A DNA stretch of 64,000 nucleotides from Mangrovimicrobium sp033283265. GTDB lineage: Bacteria > Pseudomonadota > Gammaproteobacteria > Pseudomonadales > Halieaceae. The stretch is taken from positions 62,001 through 126,000 of the forward strand of contig JAWMQN010000003.1 in the NCBI GenBank assembly GCA_033283265.1. Reading direction: 5' to 3'. The position numbers were made by a program, and so were the translations under genes. The notes beneath the pieces were generated by a model. The model was given only the letters and a program-made list of their open reading frames with translations. It was not told the DNA's origin and did not search any database. This document shows positions 53,845-62,613 of the stretch, piece by piece (within the stretch, counting starts at the first letter, position 1; each line of letters starts with the position of its first letter).

Positions 53845-56043
53845 ATGAAGCGTAGTCATCTCTACACCGGTATTGGGTTGGCGATAGCGCAATCCCTGCT
53901 GACAGTATCCACCGCCCAGGCCCAACTCGAGGAAGTCATCGTAACCGCGGAGCGCCGCGAGGCATCGCTGCAGGATACGGATATTTCCATGACGGTATTT
54001 TCCTCGGAGAATATCGCTGAAATGGGCATACAGAGTTATCTCGACCTGTCCGCCATGTCGCCCAACGTGCTGATGCACGAAATGCCCGGCAAGGCCGGCG
54101 GCGCCATCTCCATCCGCGGTTTCAAGAACGCCGAAACCATCTCCACCTTCGAACCCAAGGTCGCCCTCTACCTCGACGGCGTGCTGATCGCCAAGGGCGC
54201 CGGTTCGGTCTTCGACGTCCTCGACCTCGAACGGGTGGAAATCCTGCGCGGGCCACAGGGAACCCTGTACGGCCGCAACACGGTCGGCGGCGCGGTGAAC
54301 TTCATCACCAAGAAGCCGCAAACCGACGAGTTCTTTGGCAAGGTTTCCGCCACCGTTGGCCAGTACGACCAGCTCGACCTGAAAGGTGTACTGAACGTGC
54401 CGCTCGGCGACACCTTCGCCGTCAAGGCCAACCTCGCTTCGCTGAAGCGCGACGGCTACTGGGAAAATCGCCTGGATAACGACAACACCCTCGGCGACAA
54501 GAACCGCGAGGTAGCACACGTCCAGTTTCGCTGGGAACCCAGCGATACGCTGGACTTCCTCTACTCCTACGACATGACCGACATCGACGAGGGCATGTAC
54601 CCGCTGGCCCTGGTCGCCAACGGGCCCGCCCGACCGGAAATCGCTCCCTTTGTCACCGACGGCCAGGAGACCGGCCGCTATTTCGACGCCATCGACAGCT
54701 TCATGAAAGCGGACATCGAGGGCCACGGCTTCACCGTCAACTGGGAACTCAACGACAACCTGTCGCTGGTCTCCATCACCGGCCTGCGCAAGTTCGAGGT
54801 CGACAACAAACAGGACTCCGACAGCTCGCCGGTGTACATCCTGCACAACAATTCCGGTGACGAGGCGGAGACCCTGACCCAGGAACTCCGCCTGGTAGGC
54901 GACGCCTTCGACTCGAACCTCGAGTACGTCGTCGGCGCCTTCTACATGGACGAGGAGATCAAGGAGACCTACGGCTACAACGAACTCGGGGTCTTCGGCA
55001 TCAGCTCCAACTTCGACGGCAGCGCCGACAACCAGTTCTGGGCGGTGTTCGGTGAAGGTACCTACAGCGTCACCGAGAAACTCGATTTCACCCTCGGTAT
55101 CCGCTACACCGAGGAGGACAAGTCCTCGACCCGAATCAATTCCACCGACTTGCTCGGCAGCGGTTTCCGGGTTGCCGAAATCGTGTTCCCGGAAGCCCAG
55201 AAGGACTTCGACGATGTCTCCGGCACCGTCGGTGTCAGCTACAACTGGACCCACGACATCATGACCTATTTCAAGGTGTCCAAGGGCTATGTCAGCGGCG
55301 GCTTCAACCCCCGCTCGCCGACCAACAATGTAGACCTGTGGCTGAACGGCTATGACGAGGAGACCGTCATCACCTACGAACTGGGCTGGAAAACCACCTG
55401 GTTCGACAACCGCCTGATCTTCAACGGCGCGGCCTTCTTCAACGACTACAGCGACCTGCAGGTCAACCAGCTGACGCCCGAGGGTGACAACAACATCGAC
55501 AACGCCGGTGACGCGGAAATCGCCGGTCTCGAGATCGAGTTCACCGCGCTGGTCACGGAGAACTTCGAGCTGGGTGGCGGCTACGGCTACCTCGACCCCG
55601 AGTACAAGACCTACATCAACGAGGGTATTCCCGGCGACCCGAGCGACGACGTCGACCTCAGCAACAACAACTGGGCCCACGCGCCGGACAACACGGTCAA
55701 CCTCTACGGTCGCTACACCATCCCGGATGTACTGGGCGGCAACCTCATCATGCGGGTCGACTACGCCTGGGTGGACGATTACTTCCTGCTCACCGCCAAC
55801 GGTGAAGACCTTGTCGACGGCAACGTCGCACCGAGCTACGACACCTGGAACGCGCGCATCGAACTGCAGGACGTCAAGGGCCCCGGCAGCACCAGCCTGA
55901 CCGTCGGCCTCTGGGGTCGCAACCTCACCGACGAGCTCTGGTACACCAGCGGCTTCGACCTCACCGACGGCGCCCTCGGCTTCGCCGGCAAGGCGGTCGC
56001 GCCGCCGCGCACTGTCGGCATGGACTTCGTGTTCGAGTTCTGA
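53845..56043 (+). CDS. TonB-dependent outer-membrane receptor
   Basis: A 732-residue receptor with signal peptide MKRSHLYTGIGLAIAQSLLTVSTAQA, a TonB-box-like LEEVIVTAERR, plug (MTVFSSENIAEMGIQSYLDL, GAISIRGFKNAE, VEILRGPQGTLYGRNTVGGAVNF) and barrel ending TVGMDFVFEF. The barrel is rich in Asp and Asn, as in receptors for complex organic ligands. ATG 53845 is preferred over the adjacent GTG 53842, with AGGGG ten bases upstream. A strong intrinsic terminator follows 17 bp after the stop. It shares only the plug motifs with the divergent receptor, so the two likely bind different ligands. Confidence 0.93.
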   Translation: MKRSHLYTGIGLAIAQSLLTVSTAQAQLEEVIVTAERREASLQDTDISMTVFSSENIAEMGIQSYLDLSAMSPNVLMHEMPGKAGGAISIRGFKNAETISTFEPKVALYLDGVLIAKGAGSVFDVLDLERVEILRGPQGTLYGRNTVGGAVNFITKKPQTDEFFGKVSATVGQYDQLDLKGVLNVPLGDTFAVKANLASLKRDGYWENRLDNDNTLGDKNREVAHVQFRWEPSDTLDFLYSYDMTDIDEGMYPLALVANGPARPEIAPFVTDGQETGRYFDAIDSFMKADIEGHGFTVNWELNDNLSLVSITGLRKFEVDNKQDSDSSPVYILHNNSGDEAETLTQELRLVGDAFDSNLEYVVGAFYMDEEIKETYGYNELGVFGISSNFDGSADNQFWAVFGEGTYSVTEKLDFTLGIRYTEEDKSSTRINSTDLLGSGFRVAEIVFPEAQKDFDDVSGTVGVSYNWTHDIMTYFKVSKGYVSGGFNPRSPTNNVDLWLNGYDEETVITYELGWKTTWFDNRLIFNGAAFFNDYSDLQVNQLTPEGDNNIDNAGDAEIAGLEIEFTALVTENFELGGGYGYLDPEYKTYINEGIPGDPSDDVDLSNNNWAHAPDNTVNLYGRYTIPDVLGGNLIMRVDYAWVDDYFLLTANGEDLVDGNVAPSYDTWNARIELQDVKGPGSTSLTVGLWGRNLTDELWYTSGFDLTDGALGFAGKAVAPPRTVGMDFVFEF

Positions 56044-56060
56044 TTCGCGGCCAGAAAGTC

Positions 56061-56096
56061 AAAAGCCCCGCTCCTGTCCGGAGCGGGGCTTTTTTT
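56061..56096 (+). terminator. Rho-independent terminator
   Basis: An 11-bp perfect stem AGCCCCGCTCC/GGAGCGGGGCT with loop TGTCC is followed by seven T residues. The A-run on the 5' side allows use in both directions, also ending the convergent MscS transcript. Confidence 0.93.
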
Positions 56097-56131
56097 ACGC
56101 CGCATGATTTACCGCGGGACGTAGCGCGAGC

Positions 56132-57184
56132 TCAGCCCGACTTGCCGGATTCCGCCTCGAGCATTTCCCCCAGCCGCTCGTCCTCCTGCTCCAGCAACGC
56201 GATCTGTCGCTCGACGCTCTCGCGCTGGGCCGGCAGCACCGACTTCAGGTGGGCCTTCTCCCGTTTCAGGGTCTGGCGCAGCTGCTCCTGCCGCTCGCGC
56301 AACTCTTCCAGCGACGCGGCCTGCTCCGCCTCGTCGAAAATCTTCTCCTCCGGCGGCGGCGACTCGACTTCCGCCTGCGGGCGATGCATGACCGGCTGGC
56401 GCGGAATGACCAGCGCCTGGGGGTCGAGCTGGCGCTGGTTCATGAAAGCGGGGGAAACGATTTCGACGCCGTTGCCGTGCAATTGCTCGAGCACCTTCTT
56501 GCGCAGGTTGGAGCGCGAGCTCAAGGGGTGCTGCATCTCCTGCAGGAAGCCGCAGATGCGGTAGAGCACCGCGTGATCGAGCAGTTCCTGCACCAGCACG
56601 AAGGGCTCCTGCAGGCCGCTCGCCTCACCCGCCCGCAGCAGCAGTTCCTGCACATCGGTGTAGGCGACGTCGTAGCCGATGGAGACTTCCGCGGAAATGA
56701 TCGTGCCCTCCCGGTGCAGCACGGTCACCGGGTTGTTCACCAGCAGCAGGTTGGGCAGGGTGGCGATATCCCGCCACTCGGTCTGGATCTGGGTATTCAG
56801 CAGCGAGCGCCGGGTGACCCGGCCGAATTCCTCTTTCACCCGGATATAGTCCCCGGGGCGAAAGGGCTGGGTGACGTGCAGGATAACGCCGGCCATGGCG
56901 TTGGTGACGAAGGTCGTCGAGGACAGGGCGATGATCGCGGTGAGCACCACCCCCAGCAGGCTGAGAATCTGCCCCTGGGTCTGGTCGGAGAAGGGCAGGA
57001 CGATGACCAGGGCGATCACGCCGAGGGACACCAGCGCCCAGACCAGCAACTGGTAGAGCGCGCCGGTCGTGCCCAGCTGGCTGCGCCGCGCCACCCAGCT
57101 GGCGGCGCCGACGACCAGGCCGGTAATCACCACGACCAGCAGCGGCGGCCATACGCTGCCCCAGATCCCCAGCGGCATCTCCAC
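56132..57184 (-). CDS. Mechanosensitive channel of the MscS family
   Basis: A 350-residue protein with three N-terminal membrane helices. The pore-lining third helix is the Gly/Ala-rich TTFVTNAMAGVILHVTQPF, leading to the beta domain (RPGDYIRVKEEFGRVTRRSLLNTQIQTEW), then the alpha/beta vestibule. The last 80 residues (EAEQAASLEELRERQEQLRQTLKREK...) are a predicted coiled coil not found in E. coli MscS. The channel releases solutes on hypo-osmotic shock. It converges on the terminator shared with the receptor gene. Confidence 0.9.
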   Translation of the reverse strand: MEMPLGIWGSVWPPLLVVVITGLVVGAASWVARRSQLGTTGALYQLLVWALVSLGVIALVIVLPFSDQTQGQILSLLGVVLTAIIALSSTTFVTNAMAGVILHVTQPFRPGDYIRVKEEFGRVTRRSLLNTQIQTEWRDIATLPNLLLVNNPVTVLHREGTIISAEVSIGYDVAYTDVQELLLRAGEASGLQEPFVLVQELLDHAVLYRICGFLQEMQHPLSSRSNLRKKVLEQLHGNGVEIVSPAFMNQRQLDPQALVIPRQPVMHRPQAEVESPPPEEKIFDEAEQAASLEELRERQEQLRQTLKREKAHLKSVLPAQRESVERQIALLEQEDERLGEMLEAESGKSG

Positions 57185-57337
57185 CTGTGTTTCCCCTCCG
57201 GCGATTATTGCGTTTCAGGGCAGCTTAGCATCCCGCCGGCGGGCTGCCGAATGGCGCGCTACGCTGCGGGGCTGTCGCCCGGGGCGTGTCGCTGTGGTTG
57301 GGAGCGCGGGCAGGCCCGGAGGCCCGCCGGGATGTGC

Positions 57338-58093
57338 CTAGTTGGCGCCGAACTCTTCCGCCAGCGCCGCAGCGTCGAGAATTTCCACGTCCTTGTTGTT
57401 GACGATCAGGATGCCGTCCTGCTGCATGCCGGTGAAGGTGCGGCTGACCGTCTCCACCGTCAGGCCGAGGTAGTTGGCGATATCGCCCCGGGACATGGGC
57501 AGGCGCAGGCGGTTGGCACTGAGCTTGCGGCGGGCGTTGCGGCGGGAAAAGCTGAGCAACAGCGCGGCGACCCGCTGGCGCGAGGAGTTCTTGCCGAGCA
57601 GGGAGATCAGCTCCTGCTCCACCGTGATCTCGCGGCTGATCACCTGCATCAGGCGCTGGCGCACGGAGGGCAGCACACCGCTGAGCTTTTCCAGCTCGGT
57701 GAAGGGAATCTCGCAGATGGCCGAGGTTTCCAGCGCAACGGCGGCGGAGATATGCCGGTTGTCGGCGATGCCGTCGAGCCCGAGCAACTCACCCGGCAGG
57801 TAAAAGCCGGTGACCTGTTCCTGCCCGCCGCGCGTCGTGCGGTAGGCTTTCAGCGCGCCGGAGCGCACGGCATAAACGGCCTCGAAGGGCTCGCCCTCGC
57901 GGAACAGGTGGGCGTTGCGGCGCAGGGGCCGGCCGCGCTGGATGATCTGGTCGAGCTGCTCGACATCGCCGGTATCCAGCGCCAGCGGCAGGCAGATGCT
58001 GCTCAGGCGGCAGTCGCCACAACGCACGCTGGCGGAGTGGCTGCAGCTGGATTCGATATCGATCGCCTGAACCTGGCGGGGCGTTTCGCGCAT
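57338..58093 (-). CDS. fnr: FNR/Anr-type oxygen-sensing transcriptional regulator
   Basis: A 251-residue CRP/FNR protein that should carry an oxygen-labile [4Fe-4S] cluster. The N-terminal cysteines C25, C28 and C34 (CGDCRLSSIC, the C-x2-C-x5-C spacing of FNR) and the central C127 (SAICEIP) are all present. The cyclic-nucleotide-fold domain and dimer helix are followed by a winged helix whose recognition helix reads VETVSRTF, the E-x2-SR signature that reads TTGAT half-sites. It lies 85 bp downstream of the Rieske gene on the same strand, so it may be co-transcribed with the oxygenases. Perfect FNR boxes occur 3.5 and 4.5 kb upstream. Confidence 0.93.
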   Translation of the reverse strand: MRETPRQVQAIDIESSCSHSASVRCGDCRLSSICLPLALDTGDVEQLDQIIQRGRPLRRNAHLFREGEPFEAVYAVRSGALKAYRTTRGGQEQVTGFYLPGELLGLDGIADNRHISAAVALETSAICEIPFTELEKLSGVLPSVRQRLMQVISREITVEQELISLLGKNSSRQRVAALLLSFSRRNARRKLSANRLRLPMSRGDIANYLGLTVETVSRTFTGMQQDGILIVNNKDVEILDAAALAEEFGAN

Positions 58094-58178
58094 GGTGTCT
58101 CCCGTGGGCGTGCCGCACTCGGCACACCCGGGGAATCATACGTGCCGCCACCGCGCTTGGCCAGCCGGCGGAAGGCCT

Positions 58179-59570
58179 TCAGTCCAGCGGCTTGAGCGCC
58201 CCCCGAACCATGTAATTGGCCAGGTTGCGGTGCAGGTTGGAGACTTTTTTCTCCTGGTGCGGGTTGGGCAGGCAGCCCTTGAAACCGCGGGATTTCAGGC
58301 CTTTCTGCATCTCCACCATGTTGGAGATGTCCTGGGCGATGACGTAGGGCCACTGCGCCGGATCCTGCTCGGCGAACTGCCACTGGGTCTGCGGCTCGCC
58401 GCCCGCGGGGAAGCGGTCGAGGGCCACCGCCTCGAAAATGCACCTGTCCGGGTCGGTGCCGTAGGGTCGCACCCGGTAGTACAGGGCGAAGGTGGGCCCC
58501 GGCAGGATGTTCATGTTGGGGAAGATGCTCTGCGCCAGTCCCGCCCGGGTCATCTGCTCGTCGCTGATCTCGGGCCAGGTGACACCGCGCGCGGCGTCGT
58601 CGCGGCGGGCCGACTCCAGCCAGTGGTGGTGCACCGCGCTGGCCGGGGTGCCCGCGGGCAGCTCGTCGACCAGGCGGCGGGCCGCATTCACCAGTGTCTC
58701 CGTGGTGCTGGCGCCGATGGTCTCCCAGAACTCCTCCTGCATCTGCGCGATGGTGAGGCGCGCGTCCTCGCCCTTGGCGGCGCGGTGCACCGTCGTGTCG
58801 GCGGCGCTGCCCGCCTCGGCGCTGCGCGTATCGAAGCCGTCGTTGCCGTGCAGGCCGAGAGATTTGCTCCAGGCGTAGAAGTCGCCGTACTTGTTCAGCT
58901 GCGGGTGGGTGGCGAAGACGTGGTAGGGCTCGAGGAAGGCCTCCAGCGCCACCTTCCAGTTGCAGTCGAAGATGCCCCACTGGCGGAAGCGGTAGCGCAT
59001 CTGGTCGAACTCGAAGGGCTCGAGCAGGCCGGCAATCGGCTCGAGGTAGTCCGCCAGCGGCTCGCAGTCCGGGTCCATGTTGATCCAGATCCAGCCGCCC
59101 CAGGTGTCGACCTGCACCGGGTTGAGGCCGGTGCGCTCCGCGGTCAGCGCGCCCTGCCAGTCCTCCTTGTCGAGGATGAAAGTGGCCTGGCCGTCGAGGT
59201 CGAAGGTCCAGCCGTGGTAGGGGCAGAAGAAGCCCTCCTTCTTCTCGCCGCACTGGCTCTTCTTGCCGCAGGCGGCGTTGGCGCCGGCCGGCGTACTGAC
59301 CAGCTTGCGCCCGCGGTGCGGGCAGACATTGTGGAAGGCGCGGATGCGGTCTTGCGCCGCGCGCACGATGAGGATGGAGTCGTTGCCGATGTCGTAATTG
59401 ATGTAGCTGCCAACCTCGGGCAGCTCCTCGACCCGGCCCGCCTGCTGCCAGACCCTGGCCCACAGGCGGTCGCCCTCCTGCTCCGCGTACTCGCGGGAGG
59501 TGTAGGCCTCCGTCGGGTAGATCAGCGGTGTATCGAGCTGCTCTTCGGTGACGTTGAATTGCTGGTCCAT
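58179..59570 (-). CDS. Rieske non-heme iron oxygenase, catalytic subunit (expanded Rieske loop)
   Basis: A 463-residue ring-hydroxylating-type oxygenase alpha subunit. The Rieske [2Fe-2S] ligands are C83/H85 (CPHRGR) and C116/H119 (CPYHGW), but 30 residues separate the pairs, against about 17 in most homologues, and the insert carries two extra cysteines (C101, C107) in a Lys/Gly-rich stretch. The mononuclear iron site is EAFLEPYHVFATHP (H217, H222). It needs an external reductase; none is encoded nearby. Start ATG 59570 follows AGGAGCGAAGTC. The open frame continues upstream to 61292, but that part is the out-of-frame shadow of the flavin monooxygenase gene. Confidence 0.93.
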   Translation of the reverse strand: MDQQFNVTEEQLDTPLIYPTEAYTSREYAEQEGDRLWARVWQQAGRVEELPEVGSYINYDIGNDSILIVRAAQDRIRAFHNVCPHRGRKLVSTPAGANAACGKKSQCGEKKEGFFCPYHGWTFDLDGQATFILDKEDWQGALTAERTGLNPVQVDTWGGWIWINMDPDCEPLADYLEPIAGLLEPFEFDQMRYRFRQWGIFDCNWKVALEAFLEPYHVFATHPQLNKYGDFYAWSKSLGLHGNDGFDTRSAEAGSAADTTVHRAAKGEDARLTIAQMQEEFWETIGASTTETLVNAARRLVDELPAGTPASAVHHHWLESARRDDAARGVTWPEISDEQMTRAGLAQSIFPNMNILPGPTFALYYRVRPYGTDPDRCIFEAVALDRFPAGGEPQTQWQFAEQDPAQWPYVIAQDISNMVEMQKGLKSRGFKGCLPNPHQEKKVSNLHRNLANYMVRGALKPLD

Positions 59571-59605
59571 GACTTCGCTCCTGTCGTTATTCGCTGCGCT
59601 CGGCT

Positions 59606-61483
59606 TCAGGCGATTTCCGCCACTGTCTCTTCTGCCATCTCCAGCTCGAGGCCGGCCAACTCGCCGCTGGCGCGCCAGTCCTCGAGCAGTTCGACGAAGG
59701 CGTCCCAGCCCGGGCCGTAGACCTCGCCGAGGTAGAAGCGGTAGCGCTCGTTGCCGTTTTCGTCGACGTCCGGCTGGCCCTCGTTGTTGAAGTAGCTCGG
59801 CGTACACTCGCGGATCCACTCGGTGCGGTCGATCTCGGTGTCGCGCAGGTGCTGTATATAGGCGCTTTGCGCGGTCTCGCTGACCTCTGCCGCCACTGCG
59901 CCGCGGCGCTGCACCTCGCCGATGATGTAGGCGATGTGCTCGGACTGGGTCTCGAAGTTCTGGGTCAGGGTGGAGTTGAGGCCGCCCTGGTTGAGGCCCA
60001 CCAGGTAGAGGTTGGGGAAGCCGTGGGTCATCACCCCGTGCATGGTCCTGTAGCCGCCGGCCCAGTTGTCGTACATGGACAGGCCGTTGCGGCCGGTAAA
60101 TTCCGCGAAGCCCCAGCGCCGGTCGAGGTCGCTGGTGACCTCGTAGCCGCTGGCGAAGATGATGCAGTCGCAGTCGAATTCCTCGCCGTTGGCGATGAAG
60201 CCGTGCTCGGTCAGCTGCTGCAGGCCCTGGGTTTCCGACACGTCGACCAGGCTCACGTTGGGCCGGTTGAACGTTTCGTAGTAGTTGTCGTTGGAGGTCG
60301 GCCGCTTGCACTGGTAGCGGTAGTAGGGCTTGAGCTGCTCGGCGGTTGCCGGGTCCTGGACGATCGCGTCGACCCGGCGGCGCAGGCGCTCCATCACGCG
60401 GAAGTCCATGACATCGCGGCGCTCGGCGTACTCGGCCATGTCGGGGTAGCGCTCCTCGGCGTTGAACTCGTCGGAGAGGCGGCGATTCACCTCGGTCCAG
60501 ATGTCGACGATCATGTCCGGCTCGCGGTCGAGGTAGCGCTCGTTGGCGCCGCGGTGGAAGTTGGCCCGGCGCGCCGCCTGCCAGCCTGGCCGCAGCGATT
60601 CCACCCACTCCGGGTCGGTCTCCGAGTTGCGCCGGGTGTCGACACAGGAGGGCGTGCGCTGGATGACGTAAAGGTGTTTGGCGTACTTGCCGAGGAAGGG
60701 CACCAGCTGGATGGCGGTCGCGCCGGTGCCGACGATGGCGACCTTCTTGTCCGCCAGCCTGTCCAGCACCGGGTTCTTCTGCTCGCCGCCGGTGTAGTCG
60801 TAATCCCAGCGCGCGGTGTGGAACATGTGCCCCTTGAAGCCGTGTATCCCCGGGATGCCCGGCAGCTTGGGAATGTTCAGCAGGCCGTTGGCGACGATCA
60901 GGTGGCGGGCGCGGATGTCGTCGCCCTGGCGGGTGCGGATGTGGTAGCGCTTGAGGTCCTCGTCCCAGTTGATGCTCTCGACCAGGGTGTGGAACAGGGC
61001 GTTCTCGTACAGCTTGTAGCGGCGGCAGAGGTCCTGGGCGTATTCGCGGATCTCCCAGCCGTCGGTGAACTTCTTGCTCGGCATGAAGCCGGTCTCCTCC
61101 AGCAGCGGGAGGTAGCAGTAGGCGTCGTTGTCGCACTGCAGCCCGGGGTAGCGGTTCCAGTACCAGACCCCGCCAAAGTCTCCGGCGTGATCGATGTTGC
61201 AGAAGTCGTCGATGCCCGCCTTGCGCAGCTGGATGCCGGCGACGATGCCGGACCAGCCGCCGCCGAGGATGACCACTTCGATATCGCGGCACACCGGCTC
61301 GCGGGCTGCAGTCGGTGTGTAGGGGTCGCCCTCGTAGGTGTAGGCGAAGTCGTCCACCGGCTTGACGTACTGCGCCTGGCCCTCCTTGCGCATGCGGCGG
61401 TCCCGCTCCAAGGCGTATTTGGCTTTCAGTGCAGGGACGTCGATCTCGTCGGCGGCGGGGAGGTCTACATCGTAGAGGGTCAT
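59606..61483 (-). CDS. Baeyer-Villiger-type FAD/NADPH monooxygenase
   Basis: A 625-residue class B flavoprotein monooxygenase. The FAD Rossmann motif is VVILGGGWSGIVAGIQ (from about residue 69, after an N-terminal extension). The Baeyer-Villiger fingerprint FxGxxxHxxxW[P/D] is present as FKGHMFHTARWD, and a second Rossmann motif for NADPH is VAIVGTGATAIQL. Such enzymes insert oxygen next to a ketone to give esters or lactones. Start ATG 61483 follows GGAGA. A perfect FNR box and a matching -10 lie 60-100 bp upstream, and the Rieske gene follows after 35 bp, so the two form one transcript. Confidence 0.93.
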   Translation of the reverse strand: MTLYDVDLPAADEIDVPALKAKYALERDRRMRKEGQAQYVKPVDDFAYTYEGDPYTPTAAREPVCRDIEVVILGGGWSGIVAGIQLRKAGIDDFCNIDHAGDFGGVWYWNRYPGLQCDNDAYCYLPLLEETGFMPSKKFTDGWEIREYAQDLCRRYKLYENALFHTLVESINWDEDLKRYHIRTRQGDDIRARHLIVANGLLNIPKLPGIPGIHGFKGHMFHTARWDYDYTGGEQKNPVLDRLADKKVAIVGTGATAIQLVPFLGKYAKHLYVIQRTPSCVDTRRNSETDPEWVESLRPGWQAARRANFHRGANERYLDREPDMIVDIWTEVNRRLSDEFNAEERYPDMAEYAERRDVMDFRVMERLRRRVDAIVQDPATAEQLKPYYRYQCKRPTSNDNYYETFNRPNVSLVDVSETQGLQQLTEHGFIANGEEFDCDCIIFASGYEVTSDLDRRWGFAEFTGRNGLSMYDNWAGGYRTMHGVMTHGFPNLYLVGLNQGGLNSTLTQNFETQSEHIAYIIGEVQRRGAVAAEVSETAQSAYIQHLRDTEIDRTEWIRECTPSYFNNEGQPDVDENGNERYRFYLGEVYGPGWDAFVELLEDWRASGELAGLELEMAEETVAEIA

Positions 61484-61543
61484 GCGGCTGTCTCCGGGGC
61501 AGTGATCTTGCTTATCTGTGTTTAATCAACACCGTTGTTTATA

Positions 61544-61585
61544 ACATTAGTCGAGTCGGCGGTTTCGCTCATTGATCTGGATCAA
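61544..61585 (-). promoter_or_regulatory. FNR box and class II promoter of the monooxygenase-Rieske(-fnr) transcript
   Basis: TTGATctggATCAA (61572-61585) is a perfect FNR consensus dyad. On the minus strand TAATGT (61549-61544) starts exactly 22 nt after the box. This puts the start site near 61537 and the box centre at -41.5, the standard class II FNR activation position. The implied leader to the ATG at 61483 is about 54 nt. Confidence 0.82.
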
Positions 61586-61586
61586 C

Positions 61587-61608
61587 AAAAAAGCCCCTGG
61601 GAGGGGCT
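61587..61608 (-). terminator. Rho-independent terminator of the TauD-family gene
   Basis: On the minus strand a 7-bp stem AGCCCCT/AGGGGCT (61608-61602 and 61598-61592) with a 3-nt loop is followed by a run of T residues (61591-61587). It lies 37 bp after the dioxygenase stop and directly before the FNR box of the next transcript. Confidence 0.8.
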
Positions 61609-61644
61609 AGGCATACTCTCGAAATGGACCCGGAGGGTATCTGG

Positions 61645-62496
61645 TCAGGCGAAGGGCTCCTCGCCGGCGGTCTTGGTGCGGTGCAGCAGGCGGCCGCAGT
61701 TGGGATCGTAGGGCATGGCGCGGTGCATGGTGCCGGTGTTGTCCCACATCACCGCGTCGCCCACCGACCACTCGTGGCTGTAGACGAAGCGCGGCTGGGT
61801 CGCCCACTCGCGCAGGCCGTGGAGCAGCTTCGCGCTCTCCATGCGGCTCATGCCGACGACGTCCTGGGCGGTGTTGCCGAGGATCAGCGACTTGCGCCCG
61901 GAGCGGTGGTTCCACACCAGCGGCAGTTCCACCTCGCCCATGGACATCCACTGTTCCAGCTGCGCCAGGGTCGGCTCGGGGGTGTGGTAGAGCTGGGTGT
62001 TCCACATCGAATGGATCACGCGCAGGTTTTCTATTTCCGACTTTTTCTCGTCGGGCAGGGCGTCGTAGGCGGCGTAGGTATTGCAGAATTCCGTGTTGCC
62101 GCCCCAGGTCGGCAGCACCTTGCTGGAGAGCACGGCGGCACCGATCGGCTTGCGGTTCATGGTGCCGTCGATGTGCCAGTAGAGCGAACCCTTGAGGTAG
62201 TCCCGGTTCGGGTTCTGGCGTTTGTCGAGGGAGATGTTGTAGACCTTCTGCCCGGCCAGTTCCGGCATGAACTCGCCGATGGTGGCGGTGAAGTCGGCCT
62301 GCTCTTCGTCGCTGAAGTTGATCTGCGGAAACACCAGCACCCCGCGCTGTTCCAGCAGGTCGCGCAGGTCTTCGGCGTATTCGCCGCTCAGCAGGTCCTG
62401 TTTGGAAAGCAGCACCCGGCTGCCGATAAAGGGTGAAATCTCCTCCGCCGCCAGGCGGTTGGACTCTTTGCTTGCTTGCGCTATTGCTGCGGCCAT
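61645..62496 (-). CDS. TauD/TfdA family Fe(II)/2-oxoglutarate-dependent dioxygenase
   Basis: A 283-residue dioxygenase. The metal facial triad is H108/D110 (YWHIDGT) and H258 (GTMHRAMPYD), with an arginine for 2-oxoglutarate binding in GRLLHRTK. The AGQKVYNISLDKRQN and LGNTAQDVVGM regions fit the TauD/TfdA superfamily, which hydroxylates taurine, aryloxyalkanoates and many other acids using O2 and 2-oxoglutarate. Its leader contains a duplicated 15-bp unit bearing the ribosome site. It is divergent from the second Rieske gene and has its own terminator. Substrate unknown. Confidence 0.92.
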   Translation of the reverse strand: MAAAIAQASKESNRLAAEEISPFIGSRVLLSKQDLLSGEYAEDLRDLLEQRGVLVFPQINFSDEEQADFTATIGEFMPELAGQKVYNISLDKRQNPNRDYLKGSLYWHIDGTMNRKPIGAAVLSSKVLPTWGGNTEFCNTYAAYDALPDEKKSEIENLRVIHSMWNTQLYHTPEPTLAQLEQWMSMGEVELPLVWNHRSGRKSLILGNTAQDVVGMSRMESAKLLHGLREWATQPRFVYSHEWSVGDAVMWDNTGTMHRAMPYDPNCGRLLHRTKTAGEEPFA

Positions 62497-62500
62497 AACT

Positions 62501-62530
62501 CTTATCTCCGAAACGCTTATCTCCGAAACT
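62501..62530 (-). repeat. Duplicated 15-bp unit carrying the ribosome-binding site
   Basis: CTTATCTCCGAAACG (62501-62515) and CTTATCTCCGAAACT (62516-62530) are tandem copies. On the minus strand each supplies GGAGATAAG, so the dioxygenase mRNA has two Shine-Dalgarno-like sites, 9 and 24 nt from the ATG. A third, degraded copy may begin at 62531. Confidence 0.8.
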
Positions 62531-62613
62531 CTTGTCAGCGAGTAACGGTCCAGGCGGTGCAGGCTCCCGGGCCAACCGTTAAATCATGGTGCACCGGCTT
62601 TCGGCGACCATCG

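Noticed and set aside
58179..61292. Possible giant fusion of 1037 residues ending in the Rieske protein
   Set aside because: The part upstream of 59570 is Arg/Pro/His-rich and lies out of frame over the flavin monooxygenase gene. The Rieske protein has its own ATG and AGGAG.
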